From contig NZ_CP080267.1 in NCBI RefSeq assembly GCF_019431375.1, positions 2,421,933-2,485,932 on the forward strand: 64,000 bases of DNA. The letters run 5' to 3'. A program made the translations under genes and the position numbers. The notes under the pieces are model-generated. The model saw nothing but the letters and a program-made list of their open reading frames with translations. It ran no database searches and was not told where the DNA came from. Shown here piece by piece: positions 23,217 to 32,130 of the stretch (position 1 is its first letter; every line of letters starts with the position of its first letter). This stretch comes from Alcanivorax sp. Lineage in GTDB: Bacteria > Pseudomonadota > Gammaproteobacteria > Pseudomonadales > Alcanivoracaceae.

Positions 23217-24518
23217 TCAAACGTCCTTCAGTGACAACGCGCTAAATACCCCGATAGCCCCCATGCTCCCCAGCACCAACAAGGCCCAGTCATTGCCCAG
23301 CATCGCCACCCCCGCACTGATGCCACCCACCGCCAGCAACAGAACACCGATAACGGTATTACTGACCGCGGTATAGTCCGTGCGTTTGGTGCCACCGGCC
23401 ATATCCACCATGTAGGTCTTGCGGCCGATGCGCACGCCGGCATGGGCGATGGCGAGCACGAAGAAGGCCAGCGGATACAGCCAGTGGAGCCAGTCAGCCT
23501 GGGGTCCCCAGGCGGCAAAACCACCGGCCAGCAGACAGACCAGCGCCGCCAGCCCGCCGCCGCGCACCATCACGTTGCGGCTGGAGGTGTCAGCCATATA
23601 CCCCCAGACCGTGGCGCTGACGGTGCTGGCCAAACTGGAGGCGAGTACGAAGCTGCCCAGCAACAGCGGCAGGGAAGCCTGCTCCTGGGCCACCAGCACC
23701 AGGAACGGTGAGGCCAGCGACGAGGCCATCAGCAAGGCACGGGTGATCACAAAACGGCGGAAAGGGGCATCGGTTTTCAGCAAGCCAAGGCTGGCCAGCG
23801 CTTCCTTGAAGGCGTTATTGCCGCCTTCGCTGGCCCCCGGATACTCGTCGACGGTGAAGAACACACCAGCAGCCACTAACCACGCCACCCCGGCCGACGC
23901 CAACAACGCGCCATAAAACGCCATGGACGGGTCCTCACCACCGCGAAAGATCACCAGTGACAGCGCGAACGTGATGGCGCCCGACAGCGTGGCAGACAAC
24001 CCGGTAAGGCGGCCGCGGCGGGATTTGGGAATGCATTTGCCCTGCACATCCTTCATGGCCACCGAGCAGAAGCCGCGACTGATACTGAACAGGACCAGCA
24101 AGCCCACAATGGTCAGGCCCGCCTGCATGCCCTCCAGCATCCACACAGCGACCCCCATCCCCAGTACGGCCAGTCCCTGCAAGACTGCCCCCAGTGCCCA
24201 GAACCCCTTACGCACCGGATAGCGACGCACCAGGGCGCCAATCATCAACTGGGGAATCAGCGAGCCCGACTCCCGGATGGGGACCAGCAATGCCGCCAGC
24301 GACGACGGCGCGCCCACCGCGGCGATCAGCCAGGCCAGCACAGTTTTCGGGTTAATCAGCAGATCGCCGATCTTGGTCAGGGTATTGGCACTGATAATGC
24401 GAAAGAAATTCCCGGGCACCTCCCGGCAGGCAGCCTCACTGATATCCGTGCAGGTGCGCGCATCTTCCTCGTTGGCCACCTGGGCGTAGAGGCGCTCGAG
24501 AAGATCCTGTTTTGCCAT
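23217..24518 (-). CDS. Major facilitator superfamily transporter
   Basis: The 433-residue protein has about twelve hydrophobic segments. A cytoplasmic N-terminus of about 40 residues contains DARTCTDISEAACREVPGNFF, and an MFS-like loop is seen near IPKSRRGRLTGLSATLSGA (about 165-183). The substrate cannot be told from sequence. A PF07690-type fold is the best guess. The gene stands alone between the convergent trmB and the divergent stress-type protein gene. Confidence 0.8.
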   Translation of the reverse strand: MAKQDLLERLYAQVANEEDARTCTDISEAACREVPGNFFRIISANTLTKIGDLLINPKTVLAWLIAAVGAPSSLAALLVPIRESGSLIPQLMIGALVRRYPVRKGFWALGAVLQGLAVLGMGVAVWMLEGMQAGLTIVGLLVLFSISRGFCSVAMKDVQGKCIPKSRRGRLTGLSATLSGAITFALSLVIFRGGEDPSMAFYGALLASAGVAWLVAAGVFFTVDEYPGASEGGNNAFKEALASLGLLKTDAPFRRFVITRALLMASSLASPFLVLVAQEQASLPLLLGSFVLASSLASTVSATVWGYMADTSSRNVMVRGGGLAALVCLLAGGFAAWGPQADWLHWLYPLAFFVLAIAHAGVRIGRKTYMVDMAGGTKRTDYTAVSNTVIGVLLLAVGGISAGVAMLGNDWALLVLGSMGAIGVFSALSLKDV

Positions 24519-24608
24519 GCTTCACCCCGAATTGATGACTTTTTGACCCGACCCTCACTGTGGCAGGCTTAGCGTGAACCCAACATATAACGATGGAGGG
24601 TAAGACGC

Positions 24609-25124
24609 ATGTATCGTGTTTACTATCTCGTCCCCAACCTGCAACAGGTTCGCAACGCGATCTCCCGCCTGGACACCGCCGGAATCGGTGGTGACCGCAT
24701 CCATGTGATGGCCCGGGATGCGGGCGAGCTGGATCGTCACGGCATCAATGCCACCACCCCCTGGGAAGACACCGACATCATGAGCAACGGCTACAGCGGC
24801 GCCACCCGCGGGCTGCTGATCGGCCTGATCGCCGGTTACGCCATTGCCTTTATTGACCCCTGGGGTGTGGACGCTCACCTTGGCGTATGGCTACTCACTG
24901 CCCTGTTCTTCACCTGTTTCGGCGCCTGGGCCGGTGGTCTGCGCGGCATTTCCCAGGCCAATCATCATTTATCTCCGTACCTGCAGTCGGTGAAGAACGG
25001 CAATTACCTGATCCTTATCGATGTGGATCGCAAGCATGAACGTAATCGCGTCCACCAGGCGCTGGACCACCACATCGAGATCCGCAATCAGGGCGAAGAG
25101 GACCATTTCTCACCCCTGGCGTGA
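24609..25124 (+). CDS. Hypothetical membrane protein with flanking soluble segments
   Basis: The 171-residue protein has a soluble N-terminal part (about 1-65) that resembles the YflT/general-stress-17M type of fold by its pattern (RVYYLVPNLQQVRNAISRLDTAGIGGDRIHVMARD region), two hydrophobic segments (about 70-88 and 93-115), and a soluble C-terminus with ILIDVDRKHERNRVHQAL. I do not recognise a named family. A GGAGGG ribosome-binding site precedes the ATG. Confidence 0.7.
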   Translation: MYRVYYLVPNLQQVRNAISRLDTAGIGGDRIHVMARDAGELDRHGINATTPWEDTDIMSNGYSGATRGLLIGLIAGYAIAFIDPWGVDAHLGVWLLTALFFTCFGAWAGGLRGISQANHHLSPYLQSVKNGNYLILIDVDRKHERNRVHQALDHHIEIRNQGEEDHFSPLA

Positions 25125-25153
25125 ATATAGGAGGAGGAATTACCCAGCCTGTC

Positions 25154-25183
25154 GCCCGGTAGTCGATTGCACGGCTACCGGGC
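25154..25183. terminator. Hairpin between the membrane protein gene and metX
   Basis: GCCCGGTAG and CTACCGGGC are exact inverted repeats with a 12-base loop, 41 bases before the metX start. The following bases GGGCTTTAG hold only a short T-run. It may be a weak terminator or part of the metX leader; no known SAM riboswitch shape is evident. Confidence 0.45.
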
Positions 25184-25223
25184 GGGCTTTAGACTTTGCG
25201 GCATCCTTTGCAAGCGAGTCATC

Positions 25224-26426
25224 ATGCCGCAACAGATCCCCCACGACGCTCCATGGTCTGCCGAAGACTCTGTCGGTCTGGTCGAGGCCAAGACGCTCCA
25301 GTTTGATACCGCCCTCGAACTGGAATGCGGTCGTACCCTGTCGTCCTACGAGCTGGTCTACGAAACCTACGGCACCCTCAACAGCGACGCCTCCAATGCG
25401 GTGCTGATCTGTCATGCCCTGTCCGGCCATCACCATGCCGCCGGATACCACAGCACTGACGACAAGCGCCCTGGCTGGTGGGATACCTGCATCGGCCCCG
25501 GCAAGGTGATCGATACCAACCGTTTTTTCGTGGTCAGCCTGAACAATCTGGGTGGCTGCCACGGCTCCACCGGCCCGTCATCCATCAACCCGGAAAGTGG
25601 TCAGCCCTGGGGCCCGGATTTTCCCATGATGACGGTGAAGGACTGGGTGAACAGCCAGGCCAGACTGGCGGATGTGCTGGGTATTACCCGCTGGGCCGCT
25701 GTGATCGGCGGCAGCATGGGCGGCATGCAGGCATTGCAGTGGTCCATCGACTATCCGGACCGGCTCAGCCATGCGGTGGTGATCGCGGCGGCACCCAAAC
25801 TGTCTGCCCAGAACATTGCCTTCAATGAAGTGGCGCGCCAGTCCATCCTTACCGACCCCAACTTCCACGGCGGCCGTTATTACCTGCATGACACCTACCC
25901 CCGTCAGGGGCTGATCCTGGCGCGCATGGTCGGCCACATCACCTACCTGAGCGACGACGCCATGCGCATGAAGTTCGGCCGCGACCTGCGTGCCGGCCGC
26001 TTCCATTTCGGCTTTGACGTGGAATTCCAGGTGGAATCCTATCTGCGCCACCAGGGCGAAGTGTTCTCGCGCAACTTCGACGCCAACACCTACCTGCTGA
26101 TGACCAAGGCGCTGGACTATTTCGATCCGGCCCGGGAGTTCGATAACTCTCTGGAAACCGCCCTGGCAAAGCCGGAGTGCAAGTTCCTGGTCATGTCATT
26201 CACTTCGGATTGGCGTTTTGCGCCGGAGCGCAGCCGGGAAATCGTCAACGGCCTGGTCCATGCCGGCCGCGATGTGAGCTACGCGGAAATCGATACCCCC
26301 AAAGGCCACGACGCCTTCCTGCTGGATATCCCCGAATACACCAAGCTGTTTGGCGCCTACATGCACAGGGTCGCCAACGAGGTGGAAAACGGCGTCAACA
26401 ATGTGGAGGCAGGCAACCATGCGTGA
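25224..26426 (+). CDS. metX: Homoserine O-acyltransferase MetX (succinyl type likely)
   Basis: The 400-residue alpha/beta hydrolase has YELVYETYGTL (about 43-53), the oxyanion region CHALSGHHHAAG (about 65-76), the nucleophile elbow GGSMGGMQALQW (about 158-169, Ser as nucleophile), and a C-terminal catalytic Asp/His region (DTPKGHDAFLLD). It acylates homoserine in methionine synthesis. In gammaproteobacteria the MetX enzymes paired with MetW commonly use succinyl-CoA. I take the ATG at 25224; the longer frame from 25167 is not supported. metW overlaps its end by 8 bases. Confidence 0.95.
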   Translation: MPQQIPHDAPWSAEDSVGLVEAKTLQFDTALELECGRTLSSYELVYETYGTLNSDASNAVLICHALSGHHHAAGYHSTDDKRPGWWDTCIGPGKVIDTNRFFVVSLNNLGGCHGSTGPSSINPESGQPWGPDFPMMTVKDWVNSQARLADVLGITRWAAVIGGSMGGMQALQWSIDYPDRLSHAVVIAAAPKLSAQNIAFNEVARQSILTDPNFHGGRYYLHDTYPRQGLILARMVGHITYLSDDAMRMKFGRDLRAGRFHFGFDVEFQVESYLRHQGEVFSRNFDANTYLLMTKALDYFDPAREFDNSLETALAKPECKFLVMSFTSDWRFAPERSREIVNGLVHAGRDVSYAEIDTPKGHDAFLLDIPEYTKLFGAYMHRVANEVENGVNNVEAGNHA

Positions 26427-27009
26427 TGACCTGCAACTGATCAGTGACTGGATCCCCGCTGACGCCAGCCTGCTGGATCTGGGCTGTGGTGACGGCACCC
26501 TGCTGGCCCACCTGCAGCACCATAAACAGATTCGTGGCTACGGCCTGGAGATCAACCAGGACAACCTGGCAGCCTGTTTCGAAAAAGGCGTCAACGTGCT
26601 GGAGCAGGATCTGGACGAAGGGCTGGGCAACTTCCAGAACCATCGCTTTGACTATGTGGTGATGACCCAGGCGCTACAGGCGGTACTGCGCCCGGACCAG
26701 ATCCTCAATGAAATGCTGCGCGTGGGCCGCGAGGCCATTATCACCTTTCCCAACTTCGGTCACTGGCGGGTACGCGCCTACCTGGGCCTGAAGGGGCGCA
26801 TGCCGGTGTCTTCCGCGCTGCCCTACGAATGGTACAACACCCCGAATATCCACCTGTGCACGGTTCAGGATTTCGAAACCCATTGTCGCAAAAGCAACAT
26901 CCGCATCCTGGAACGGCAGGTGATCAACCGCCGTCACCGCAGCGGCGTACTGGCACGGCTATGGCCGAACCTGTTCGGGGAAATTGCGATTTACCGGGTG
27001 ACGGTATAA
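26419..27009 (+). CDS. metW: Methionine biosynthesis protein MetW
   Basis: The 196-residue SAM-methyltransferase-like protein has LLDLGCGDGTLLAHL (about 16-30), YGLEINQDNLAAC (about 39-51), VVMTQALQAVLRPDQIL (about 75-91) and ITFPNFGHWRVRAYLGLKGRMP (about 104-125). MetW is encoded next to MetX and is needed for or modulates the acyltransferase; its own reaction is not firmly known. It overlaps metX, giving coupled translation. Confidence 0.95.
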   Translation: MRDDLQLISDWIPADASLLDLGCGDGTLLAHLQHHKQIRGYGLEINQDNLAACFEKGVNVLEQDLDEGLGNFQNHRFDYVVMTQALQAVLRPDQILNEMLRVGREAIITFPNFGHWRVRAYLGLKGRMPVSSALPYEWYNTPNIHLCTVQDFETHCRKSNIRILERQVINRRHRSGVLARLWPNLFGEIAIYRVTV

Positions 27010-27013
27010 AAGC

Positions 27014-27163
27014 AGCTGCAAGCAACAAGCTTCAAGCTGCAACGCGATTGCAGATTCTTTTTTGGTTGAACCTCGGAGCCGCGCCCAAATCCCCGGCGCG
27101 GCTCCTGAATTACTAAACAGACAAAACCCGGATTCGCGTTGTAGCTTGCAGCTTGAAGCTCGC
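27014..27163. repeat. Intergenic repeat element, family 2 copy c, with terminator-like core
   Basis: The left array (27014-27046, ends CTTCAAGCTGCAACGCG) and the inverted right array (27135-27163, starts CGCGTTGTAGCTTGCAGC) match at 24 of 29 positions when one is reverse-complemented. The last 29 bases of the left arm are identical to the reversed right arm of copy e at 53892. The core holds the hairpin 27075-27105. The element lies between metW and rdgB. Confidence 0.82.
27075..27105. terminator. GC-rich hairpin in the core of repeat copy c
   Basis: GGAGCCGCGCC (27075-27085) and GGCGCGGCTCC (27095-27105) are an exact 11-bp stem with a nine-base loop, 66 bases after the metW stop. No T-run follows, so Rho-independent termination is doubtful. 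Confidence 0.5.
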
Positions 27164-27186
27164 CGCTAACGACGTCAGGAGTTTTC

Positions 27187-27774
27187 ATGGAAAAAATCGT
27201 TCTCGCCTCCGGCAACGCCAAGAAACTCGCCGAAATGCAGCGCCTGCTGGAGCCGCTTAATATCCAGGTGGTCGCCCAAAGTGAATTTTCCGTGCCGGAA
27301 GCGGATGAGACCGGCACCACCTTTGTGGAAAACGCCATCATCAAGGCCCGCAATGCCAGCAAACATACCGGCCTGCCCGCCATCGCCGATGACTCGGGGA
27401 TTGAAGTGGCTGCACTGAACGGCGCCCCCGGGGTGTACTCGGCACGGTTTTCCGGGGTCGGCGCCACCGACGCCAAGAACAACGCCCTGCTGGTGGAGAT
27501 GCTGGCTGATGCACCGGACGTTTCCCGCAGCGCCCGCTATGTGGCCGTGATCGTACTGATGCGCCACGAGGACGATGCCACGCCGCTGATCTGCCAGGGT
27601 ACCTGGGACGGGGAAATCGTACTGGAGCCCCAGGGGGATCAGGGTTTTGGCTATGACCCGCATTTCTTCGTGAGAGAAAAGAACTGCACCGCCGCCCAGC
27701 TACCCGCGGAAGAGAAAAACGCCATCAGCCATCGGGGCAAGGCCATGGCCCAGCTGATCCAGGCACTACAGTAA
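27187..27774 (+). CDS. rdgB: Non-canonical purine NTP pyrophosphatase RdgB/HAM1
   Basis: The 195-residue protein has VLASGNAKKLAEM (about 5-17), the substrate-binding ETGTTFVENAIIKAR (about 42-56), the metal/catalytic ADDSGIEV (about 67-74), and GYDPHFFV (about 155-162) with SHRGKAM near the C-terminus. It hydrolyses ITP, dITP and XTP to monophosphates and so keeps them out of nucleic acids. The order metX-metW-rdgB-hemW is a known gammaproteobacterial one, here interrupted by two genes. TCAGGAG precedes the ATG. Confidence 0.96.
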   Translation: MEKIVLASGNAKKLAEMQRLLEPLNIQVVAQSEFSVPEADETGTTFVENAIIKARNASKHTGLPAIADDSGIEVAALNGAPGVYSARFSGVGATDAKNNALLVEMLADAPDVSRSARYVAVIVLMRHEDDATPLICQGTWDGEIVLEPQGDQGFGYDPHFFVREKNCTAAQLPAEEKNAISHRGKAMAQLIQALQ

Positions 27775-27850
27775 GCGCCACAAGCCGCCTTCACCCGGAT
27801 ATCGCCCCTGCCTGCTAACATGTTCAGAAAATGCAGCAGGGATGCCATCT

Positions 27851-28532
27851 ATGCGAAAACAACAACTTGCCACTGCCAGCGCGCTGGCATTGTCCGTTTC
27901 GCTCACACACGGTAGTGGCCTGGAAGGCACCTTCCAGTCACAGTGGCAGAGTCGCTACGTGAGCGAAGGGCGGGACAACCTGGACAGCAACCCGCTGGTC
28001 TCCGCGGCCGTTGACCTGACCCGCCAGGAACTCACCGCCGGGGTCTGGCAGGCTTGGGCCAACGGCAGCGATTACCGGGAAAACAACATCTTCGTGGAAT
28101 ACGCTCCCTTTTTTGAGCACTGGAGCCCCTACCTCAACGTCACCTACCTGCAGTTTCATCCACAAGGGGCTGACGATGTGGAGACCGGCGCCGGTTTTCA
28201 TGCACCGATCCAGCCCTGGTTGTCCCTGTCACTGGATGGTACCTGGAGCAAGCAAGCCTCCGGCGCTTTCACTGACGCTGCACACCCAACGCGAACTGTT
28301 TTCCGGGTGGACCGGCAAGCTGTATATCACCCAAACCTACGATGACGGCTACGCCAGTGAAGACTACAACGGTCCGAACCATCGGCAAGTGGGGGCCCAG
28401 CTACTCTGGAACATTATGCCAGCATTGGAACTCCACGCTGGCTGGCAGCATAGCTGGGCCGGGGAGGACGTGCGCCGGGACGGTGGCGATGACTTAAGCT
28501 GGGGCCAGATCGGCCTGGTCAGCTATTTCTGA
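27851..28532 (+). pseudogene. Outer-membrane beta-barrel-like protein gene broken by a 4-base duplication
   Basis: Frame 1 (27851-28345) has a signal peptide (MRKQQLATASALALSVSLTHG) and an amphipathic barrel-like part with SQWQSRYVSEGRDNLD. Frame 2 continues to 28532 with SLTLHTQRELFSGW to a C-terminal Phe after QIGLVSY, typical for outer-membrane barrels. The frames join at the doubled AAGC in GCAAGCAAGC (28248-28257). With one AAGC removed the reading becomes TWSKPPALSLTLHTQ without a break, giving about 226 residues. So this is a recent frameshift, a sequencing error, or a slippage-switched gene. The 3' end overlaps the convergent gene by 10 bases. Confidence 0.8.
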
Positions 28533-28972
28533 ATGCGGGCCAGCCAGCGGTCCAGGGCATTGGCAAAACGGCCCTTGTCCTGGCTGGAATAACTGCTCGG
28601 CCCGCCGGTCTGCATGCCGGCGGAGCGCATCTCCTCCATGAAATCGCGCATGTTCAGCCGCTCGCGCACGGTATCCTTGTCCAGCCAGTGGCCGTGGGGC
28701 GTCACTGCCTCCGCACCCTTCGCCACGACTTCCGCCGCCAACGGAATATCCTGGGTGACCACCAGATCCCCCGGCTGACAACGGCGAACAATCTCGTTAT
28801 CCGCCACATCAAAACCCTGCCCCACCTGAATGGCACGGATCAACGGAGAACGGGGCACCGCCACCTGCTGATTGGCCACCAGGGTGCAGGGAATCTGTAC
28901 TCGCTGCGCCGCCCGAAACAACACCTCTTTCACCGGCCGCGGACAGGCGTCCGCATCTACCCAGATATGCAT
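28523..28972 (-). CDS. YaiI/YqxD family (UPF0178, DUF188) protein
   Basis: The 149-residue protein has the family marks: MHIWVDADACPRPVKEVL at the start (Asp-rich, PIN-like nuclease fold), DNEIVRRCQPGDLVVTQDIPLA (about 58-79), and RDFMEEMRSAGMQTGGPSSYSSQDKGRFANALD (about 109-141). Its activity is not established. The ATG lies right after a family 1 repeat, which therefore separates it from the divergent hemW and probably holds both promoters. Confidence 0.93.
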   Translation of the reverse strand: MHIWVDADACPRPVKEVLFRAAQRVQIPCTLVANQQVAVPRSPLIRAIQVGQGFDVADNEIVRRCQPGDLVVTQDIPLAAEVVAKGAEAVTPHGHWLDKDTVRERLNMRDFMEEMRSAGMQTGGPSSYSSQDKGRFANALDRWLARIQK

Positions 28973-28976
28973 AAAT

Positions 28977-29105
28977 CAGTGAACAGTCAAAAGTGAATAG
29001 TTAACAGCGAAGGCCAAAAGACACACACCTCCACCTCGGCAGTTTGCTACCATACTCGAACCAGGTGAATTTTAGCTGTTCACTGTTCACTTTTAACTGT
29101 TCATT
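28977..29105. repeat. Intergenic repeat element, family 1 copy b
   Basis: Left array of CAGTGAACAG, AGTGAATAG, AGTTAACAG words (28977-29009) and inverted right array CTGTTCACTG, CACTTTTAACTGTTCA (29075-29105). The core 29041-29073, read on the minus strand, has AAAATTCACC and GTATGGTAGCA with spacing equal to copy c at 33143-33174. The element exactly fills the divergent space between the YaiI-like gene and hemW, and GTATGGT may be a -10 box for the YaiI-like gene. Confidence 0.75.
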
Positions 29106-29111
29106 GCCCTC

Positions 29112-30272
29112 ATGCCCCTCAAGAACCCTCCGCTCTCCCTCTACATCCACACTCCGTGGTGTGTGCGCAAATGCCCCTATTGCGACTTTAATTCCCATGA
29201 ACGGGGCGAGTTGCCGGAGGCGGCTTATCTACAGGCACTGCTGGCGGACCTGGATCAGGACCTGCCGCTGATTGGAGATCGTCCGGTGGAAACCGTCTTT
29301 ATTGGCGGCGGCACACCAAGTCTGCTGTCCGGGGATTTTTATCGGCAGCTGTTCCAGGGTATCCGGCAACGGCTGTCTCTGAGTGACCAGGCCGAGATCA
29401 CCCTGGAGGCCAACCCCGGCACTGTGGAAGCCGGTCGTTTCGCCGGTTTTCGGGAAGCCGGTATCAACCGGTTGTCGATCGGGGTGCAAAGCTTCAACAA
29501 TACCCATCTGCAGGCCCTGGGGCGCATTCATGACGCCGGGGCCGCTATCCAGGCCGCCCACCAGGCCAGGGAGGCCGGCTTCACTACCTTCAATCTGGAT
29601 ATCATGCATGCCCTGCCCGGCCAGAGCCGGGAGCAGGCCCTGGCCGATCTTGAGCAGGCCATGGATCTGCAACCCACACACCTGAGCTGGTACGAGCTCA
29701 CCATTGAACCCAACACGGTGTTCTACCGCTCCCCCCCCGATCAACCAAGCCCTGATCACATGGCCGACACCGAGCAAGCCGGCTTTGCCCTATTGGCCAG
29801 CCAGGGTTACCGCCGCTACGAAGTGTCGGCCTTTGCAAAAGACGGCCATGCCTGCCGGCATAACCTGAATTACTGGGGGTTCGGCGATTACCTGGGGATC
29901 GGCGCCGGCGCCCACGGCAAGATCACCAATGCGAGCCGAGGCACCATCCACCGCTACCAGAAAACCCGTAAGCCGGAAGACTATCTGGCCAACCCGGAAG
30001 AAGCCCGCCGCCAGTACCAACCAGTGGCAGAAGACGACCGCTTGTTTGAAGCCCTGATGAATGGCTTGCGACTAGTGGCCGGTATCCGGTTACAGACTGT
30101 AGAGGACAACACCGGGCTTCCTGCGGCACAATGGATTAACAATCTGGGGGAACTCCAGCAACAGGGATTGCTGGAGGTCACCGCTCAGCGGCTGCACTGC
30201 ACCGAGAAGGGCATGCATCACCTGAACGGGGTATTAGAAAGGCTGGCAGAGGCGCTATCACAAAGCGCTTGA
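29112..30272 (+). CDS. hemW: Heme chaperone HemW (radical SAM, formerly coproporphyrinogen oxidase-like)
   Basis: The 386-residue protein has the radical SAM cluster motif CVRKCPYC (about 17-24, CxxxCxxC) followed by DF, the GGGTPS motif (about 65-70), LEANPG (about 97-102), and INRLSIGVQSF (about 113-123). It lacks the extra Cys of true HemN and fits HemW, which passes heme to membrane targets such as respiratory enzymes. It starts six bases after the family 1 repeat; CTCATG has no clear Shine-Dalgarno. Confidence 0.95.
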   Translation: MPLKNPPLSLYIHTPWCVRKCPYCDFNSHERGELPEAAYLQALLADLDQDLPLIGDRPVETVFIGGGTPSLLSGDFYRQLFQGIRQRLSLSDQAEITLEANPGTVEAGRFAGFREAGINRLSIGVQSFNNTHLQALGRIHDAGAAIQAAHQAREAGFTTFNLDIMHALPGQSREQALADLEQAMDLQPTHLSWYELTIEPNTVFYRSPPDQPSPDHMADTEQAGFALLASQGYRRYEVSAFAKDGHACRHNLNYWGFGDYLGIGAGAHGKITNASRGTIHRYQKTRKPEDYLANPEEARRQYQPVAEDDRLFEALMNGLRLVAGIRLQTVEDNTGLPAAQWINNLGELQQQGLLEVTAQRLHCTEKGMHHLNGVLERLAEALSQSA

Positions 30273-30326
30273 ACCACCCTCTAATGCTATTCACACTGTT
30301 TCCATGCATCACAACAGATACCGACT

Positions 30327-31082
30327 ATGATCAAGACACGGAGCGGGCGCGAACAGGCGCTGGCAGAACGCGAACAACTGTTTATCGAAGCTACTCGCCA
30401 GCAACTGTGCAACGAAGGCCTGCTCGGCATTCAGATGGCCGCCATTGCCCGAAGCTGCAATTTTGCCACCGGCACCCTTTACCACCATTTTGCCTCCAAA
30501 GAAGATTTGCTGATCGCGGTCTGCACGGAACTGACCACCACCCGCCGGGAATACTTCCAGCGCGTCGCCGACTCAGACCTGAGCACCCGTGACAAGATGC
30601 TGGCCTTTGCCGTGGCCTATGCCCTGTTCGCCCAGCACTACCCTGAGCATTTCCGGCTGGAACAATATGTGATGACCGAAGTGGTCTGGCAGGCAGCATC
30701 TGCCAACCGCCGGGAACAACTGCTGGAGGCGACCCAGCCCATCGGACGCATGGTAGAACAGGTGGTCAAGGACGCCATGGAAAACGGCGAACTGCAAACC
30801 CACGGTCTGGCACCGTTGGCTTTCAGCATCGGCCAGTGGTCCATGAGCATGGGCATGCACACCCTGATCCACGCGGAAGGGATTCTGGACATGTATGACC
30901 TGAAAGACCCGTACCGGATGCTGCTGCGCAACATTCAGCTACAGCTCAATGCCATGCAGTGGCAACCATTGGCAGACGACCCTTTCGATGACAATGCGCT
31001 TGACCAGAAGGTGAACGGTCTGTGTAAAACGCTTTTCAACGATCTTTGCAGCGAAAAGAAGCACTGCCTGACCTTGGGTTAA
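30327..31082 (+). CDS. TetR-family transcriptional regulator
   Basis: The 251-residue protein has a TetR HTH near 38-58 (MAAIARSCNFATGTLYHHF region with KEDLLIAV following), and an all-helical ligand domain after residue 75. The C-terminal tail of about 40 residues (NALDQKVNGLCKTLFNDLCSE) is longer than usual. The ligand and targets are unknown. A terminator at 31138-31175 separates it from the convergent outer-membrane protein gene. Confidence 0.88.
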   Translation: MIKTRSGREQALAEREQLFIEATRQQLCNEGLLGIQMAAIARSCNFATGTLYHHFASKEDLLIAVCTELTTTRREYFQRVADSDLSTRDKMLAFAVAYALFAQHYPEHFRLEQYVMTEVVWQAASANRREQLLEATQPIGRMVEQVVKDAMENGELQTHGLAPLAFSIGQWSMSMGMHTLIHAEGILDMYDLKDPYRMLLRNIQLQLNAMQWQPLADDPFDDNALDQKVNGLCKTLFNDLCSEKKHCLTLG

Positions 31083-31137
31083 GCACGGCGCTGTTTGCCG
31101 ATTGCTCCACAAAACCGCACCTGCAGACAAAAAAAAC

Positions 31138-31175
31138 CTGCTCCCCTCTGGAATACTTTCGCGGGGAGCAGATTT
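31138..31175. terminator. Bidirectional intrinsic terminator
   Basis: CTGCTCCCC (31138-31146) and GGGGAGCAG (31163-31171) form a nine-bp stem. A run of A precedes it (31128-31135) and TTTT follows, so it can stop transcripts from both the TetR gene and the convergent porin-like gene. Confidence 0.82.
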
Positions 31176-31198
31176 TCTTCTGGGCCAGAAAGATGTTT

Positions 31199-31732
31199 CT
31201 AGAAGCGCCAAACCAGAGAAGCGGCCGGCCCTTTGATCGTCACATTGTCCTTATCACGATACAAAACGTATTCTGCATTGATCGCCAGACTGTCAGTAAT
31301 ATCCAGATCCACACCTGCCCCATAAGACGAATCGGTCCAGTCATCATTGAAAGAACCCATCGGGGTATCCAGGGTTTCTTTTGCGCGGGCAATGCCCAGT
31401 ACCGCATAGGGAGTCAGCGCAGTCTTGTTGGACCAGCGGGCTCGCACATAACCACCATAGAAATAATTCTGACGATATTCCAGGTCACCGCCAGCTACGG
31501 ACTCCTCATTGCTGATTACCGTCGTCCCCAACCGCATCTCAGCACCGAAGTACTCATTAATGTCAGCGCCCAACTTGACGACCAGGTCACCAGTATCAAA
31601 ACGATCATCACCAAAAAAGCGATCATTCTGCTCAAGCTGGGCATAACCCACGGCAAGGTAACCATCTGCATAGGAGTTGGCCGATACGACCCCCAAACCG
31701 CACAACACCAGTGAGGCACAAAGCTTTTTCAT
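31199..31732 (-). CDS. Outer membrane beta-barrel (OmpA-like/porin-family) protein
   Basis: The 177-residue protein has a signal peptide (MKKLCASLVLCGLGVVSANSYA), then eight-strand-like alternating hydrophobic segments (for example GYLAVGYAQLE, NYFYGGYVRARW) and ends with VWRF, an aromatic outer-membrane signature. Such small barrels anchor the outer membrane or act in adhesion; the role here is unknown. It is followed by a small hypothetical membrane protein on the same strand, 29 bases upstream. Confidence 0.85.
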   Translation of the reverse strand: MKKLCASLVLCGLGVVSANSYADGYLAVGYAQLEQNDRFFGDDRFDTGDLVVKLGADINEYFGAEMRLGTTVISNEESVAGGDLEYRQNYFYGGYVRARWSNKTALTPYAVLGIARAKETLDTPMGSFNDDWTDSSYGAGVDLDITDSLAINAEYVLYRDKDNVTIKGPAASLVWRF

Positions 31733-31761
31733 GTTAACTCCTTGTTTATCAGCCTACCGGC

Positions 31762-32130
31762 TTACTTATTCTCTTGAGCGTCTTTTCTTGTTTTTTCAGC
31801 AGCAAGCTGATCGTGCTGGGCCGGGGTGCAACCCAGGCAGCGCAGAAACGTACTACGGGCCGGGGCCCTTACCAGCTTCTCGGCAGCCTCGTCTTCATTG
31901 CCCCCCAGCAGGCTGACCGGCAGCGTGACGGTAAAGAGCGCGAATCCCACCAGGGTTGAAGCCGCCAGCACAGGGCGGGCAATCAGGGCATCCCCGATCA
32001 TGGCCACTTCGCCTGGGCGATTATCCACGTCCCCCATGGATCGGGCATGAGTAGCAAGCGGCGTCATTGCACTCAGCACCAGGGTGGAGGCGAGAACAGA
32101 TGCCACTACCGGGCGCTTTGCTCGCTTCAT
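31762..32130 (-). CDS. Small exported protein with one membrane segment and Cys-containing tail
   Basis: The 122-residue protein has a signal-type N-terminus (MKRAKRPVVASVLASTLVLS), a second hydrophobic segment at about 55-75, and a C-terminal GGNEDEAAEKLVRAPARSTFLRCLGC pattern with two cysteines in LRCLGC that looks conserved. I do not know a named family. It precedes the porin-like gene by 29 bases and is probably in the same transcript. Confidence 0.65.
   Translation of the reverse strand: MKRAKRPVVASVLASTLVLSAMTPLATHARSMGDVDNRPGEVAMIGDALIARPVLAASTLVGFALFTVTLPVSLLGGNEDEAAEKLVRAPARSTFLRCLGCTPAQHDQLAAEKTRKDAQENK

Noticed and set aside
25125..25223. Possible SAM riboswitch before metX
   Set aside because: Only a simple hairpin is seen; no SAM-I or SAM-II core pattern could be traced.
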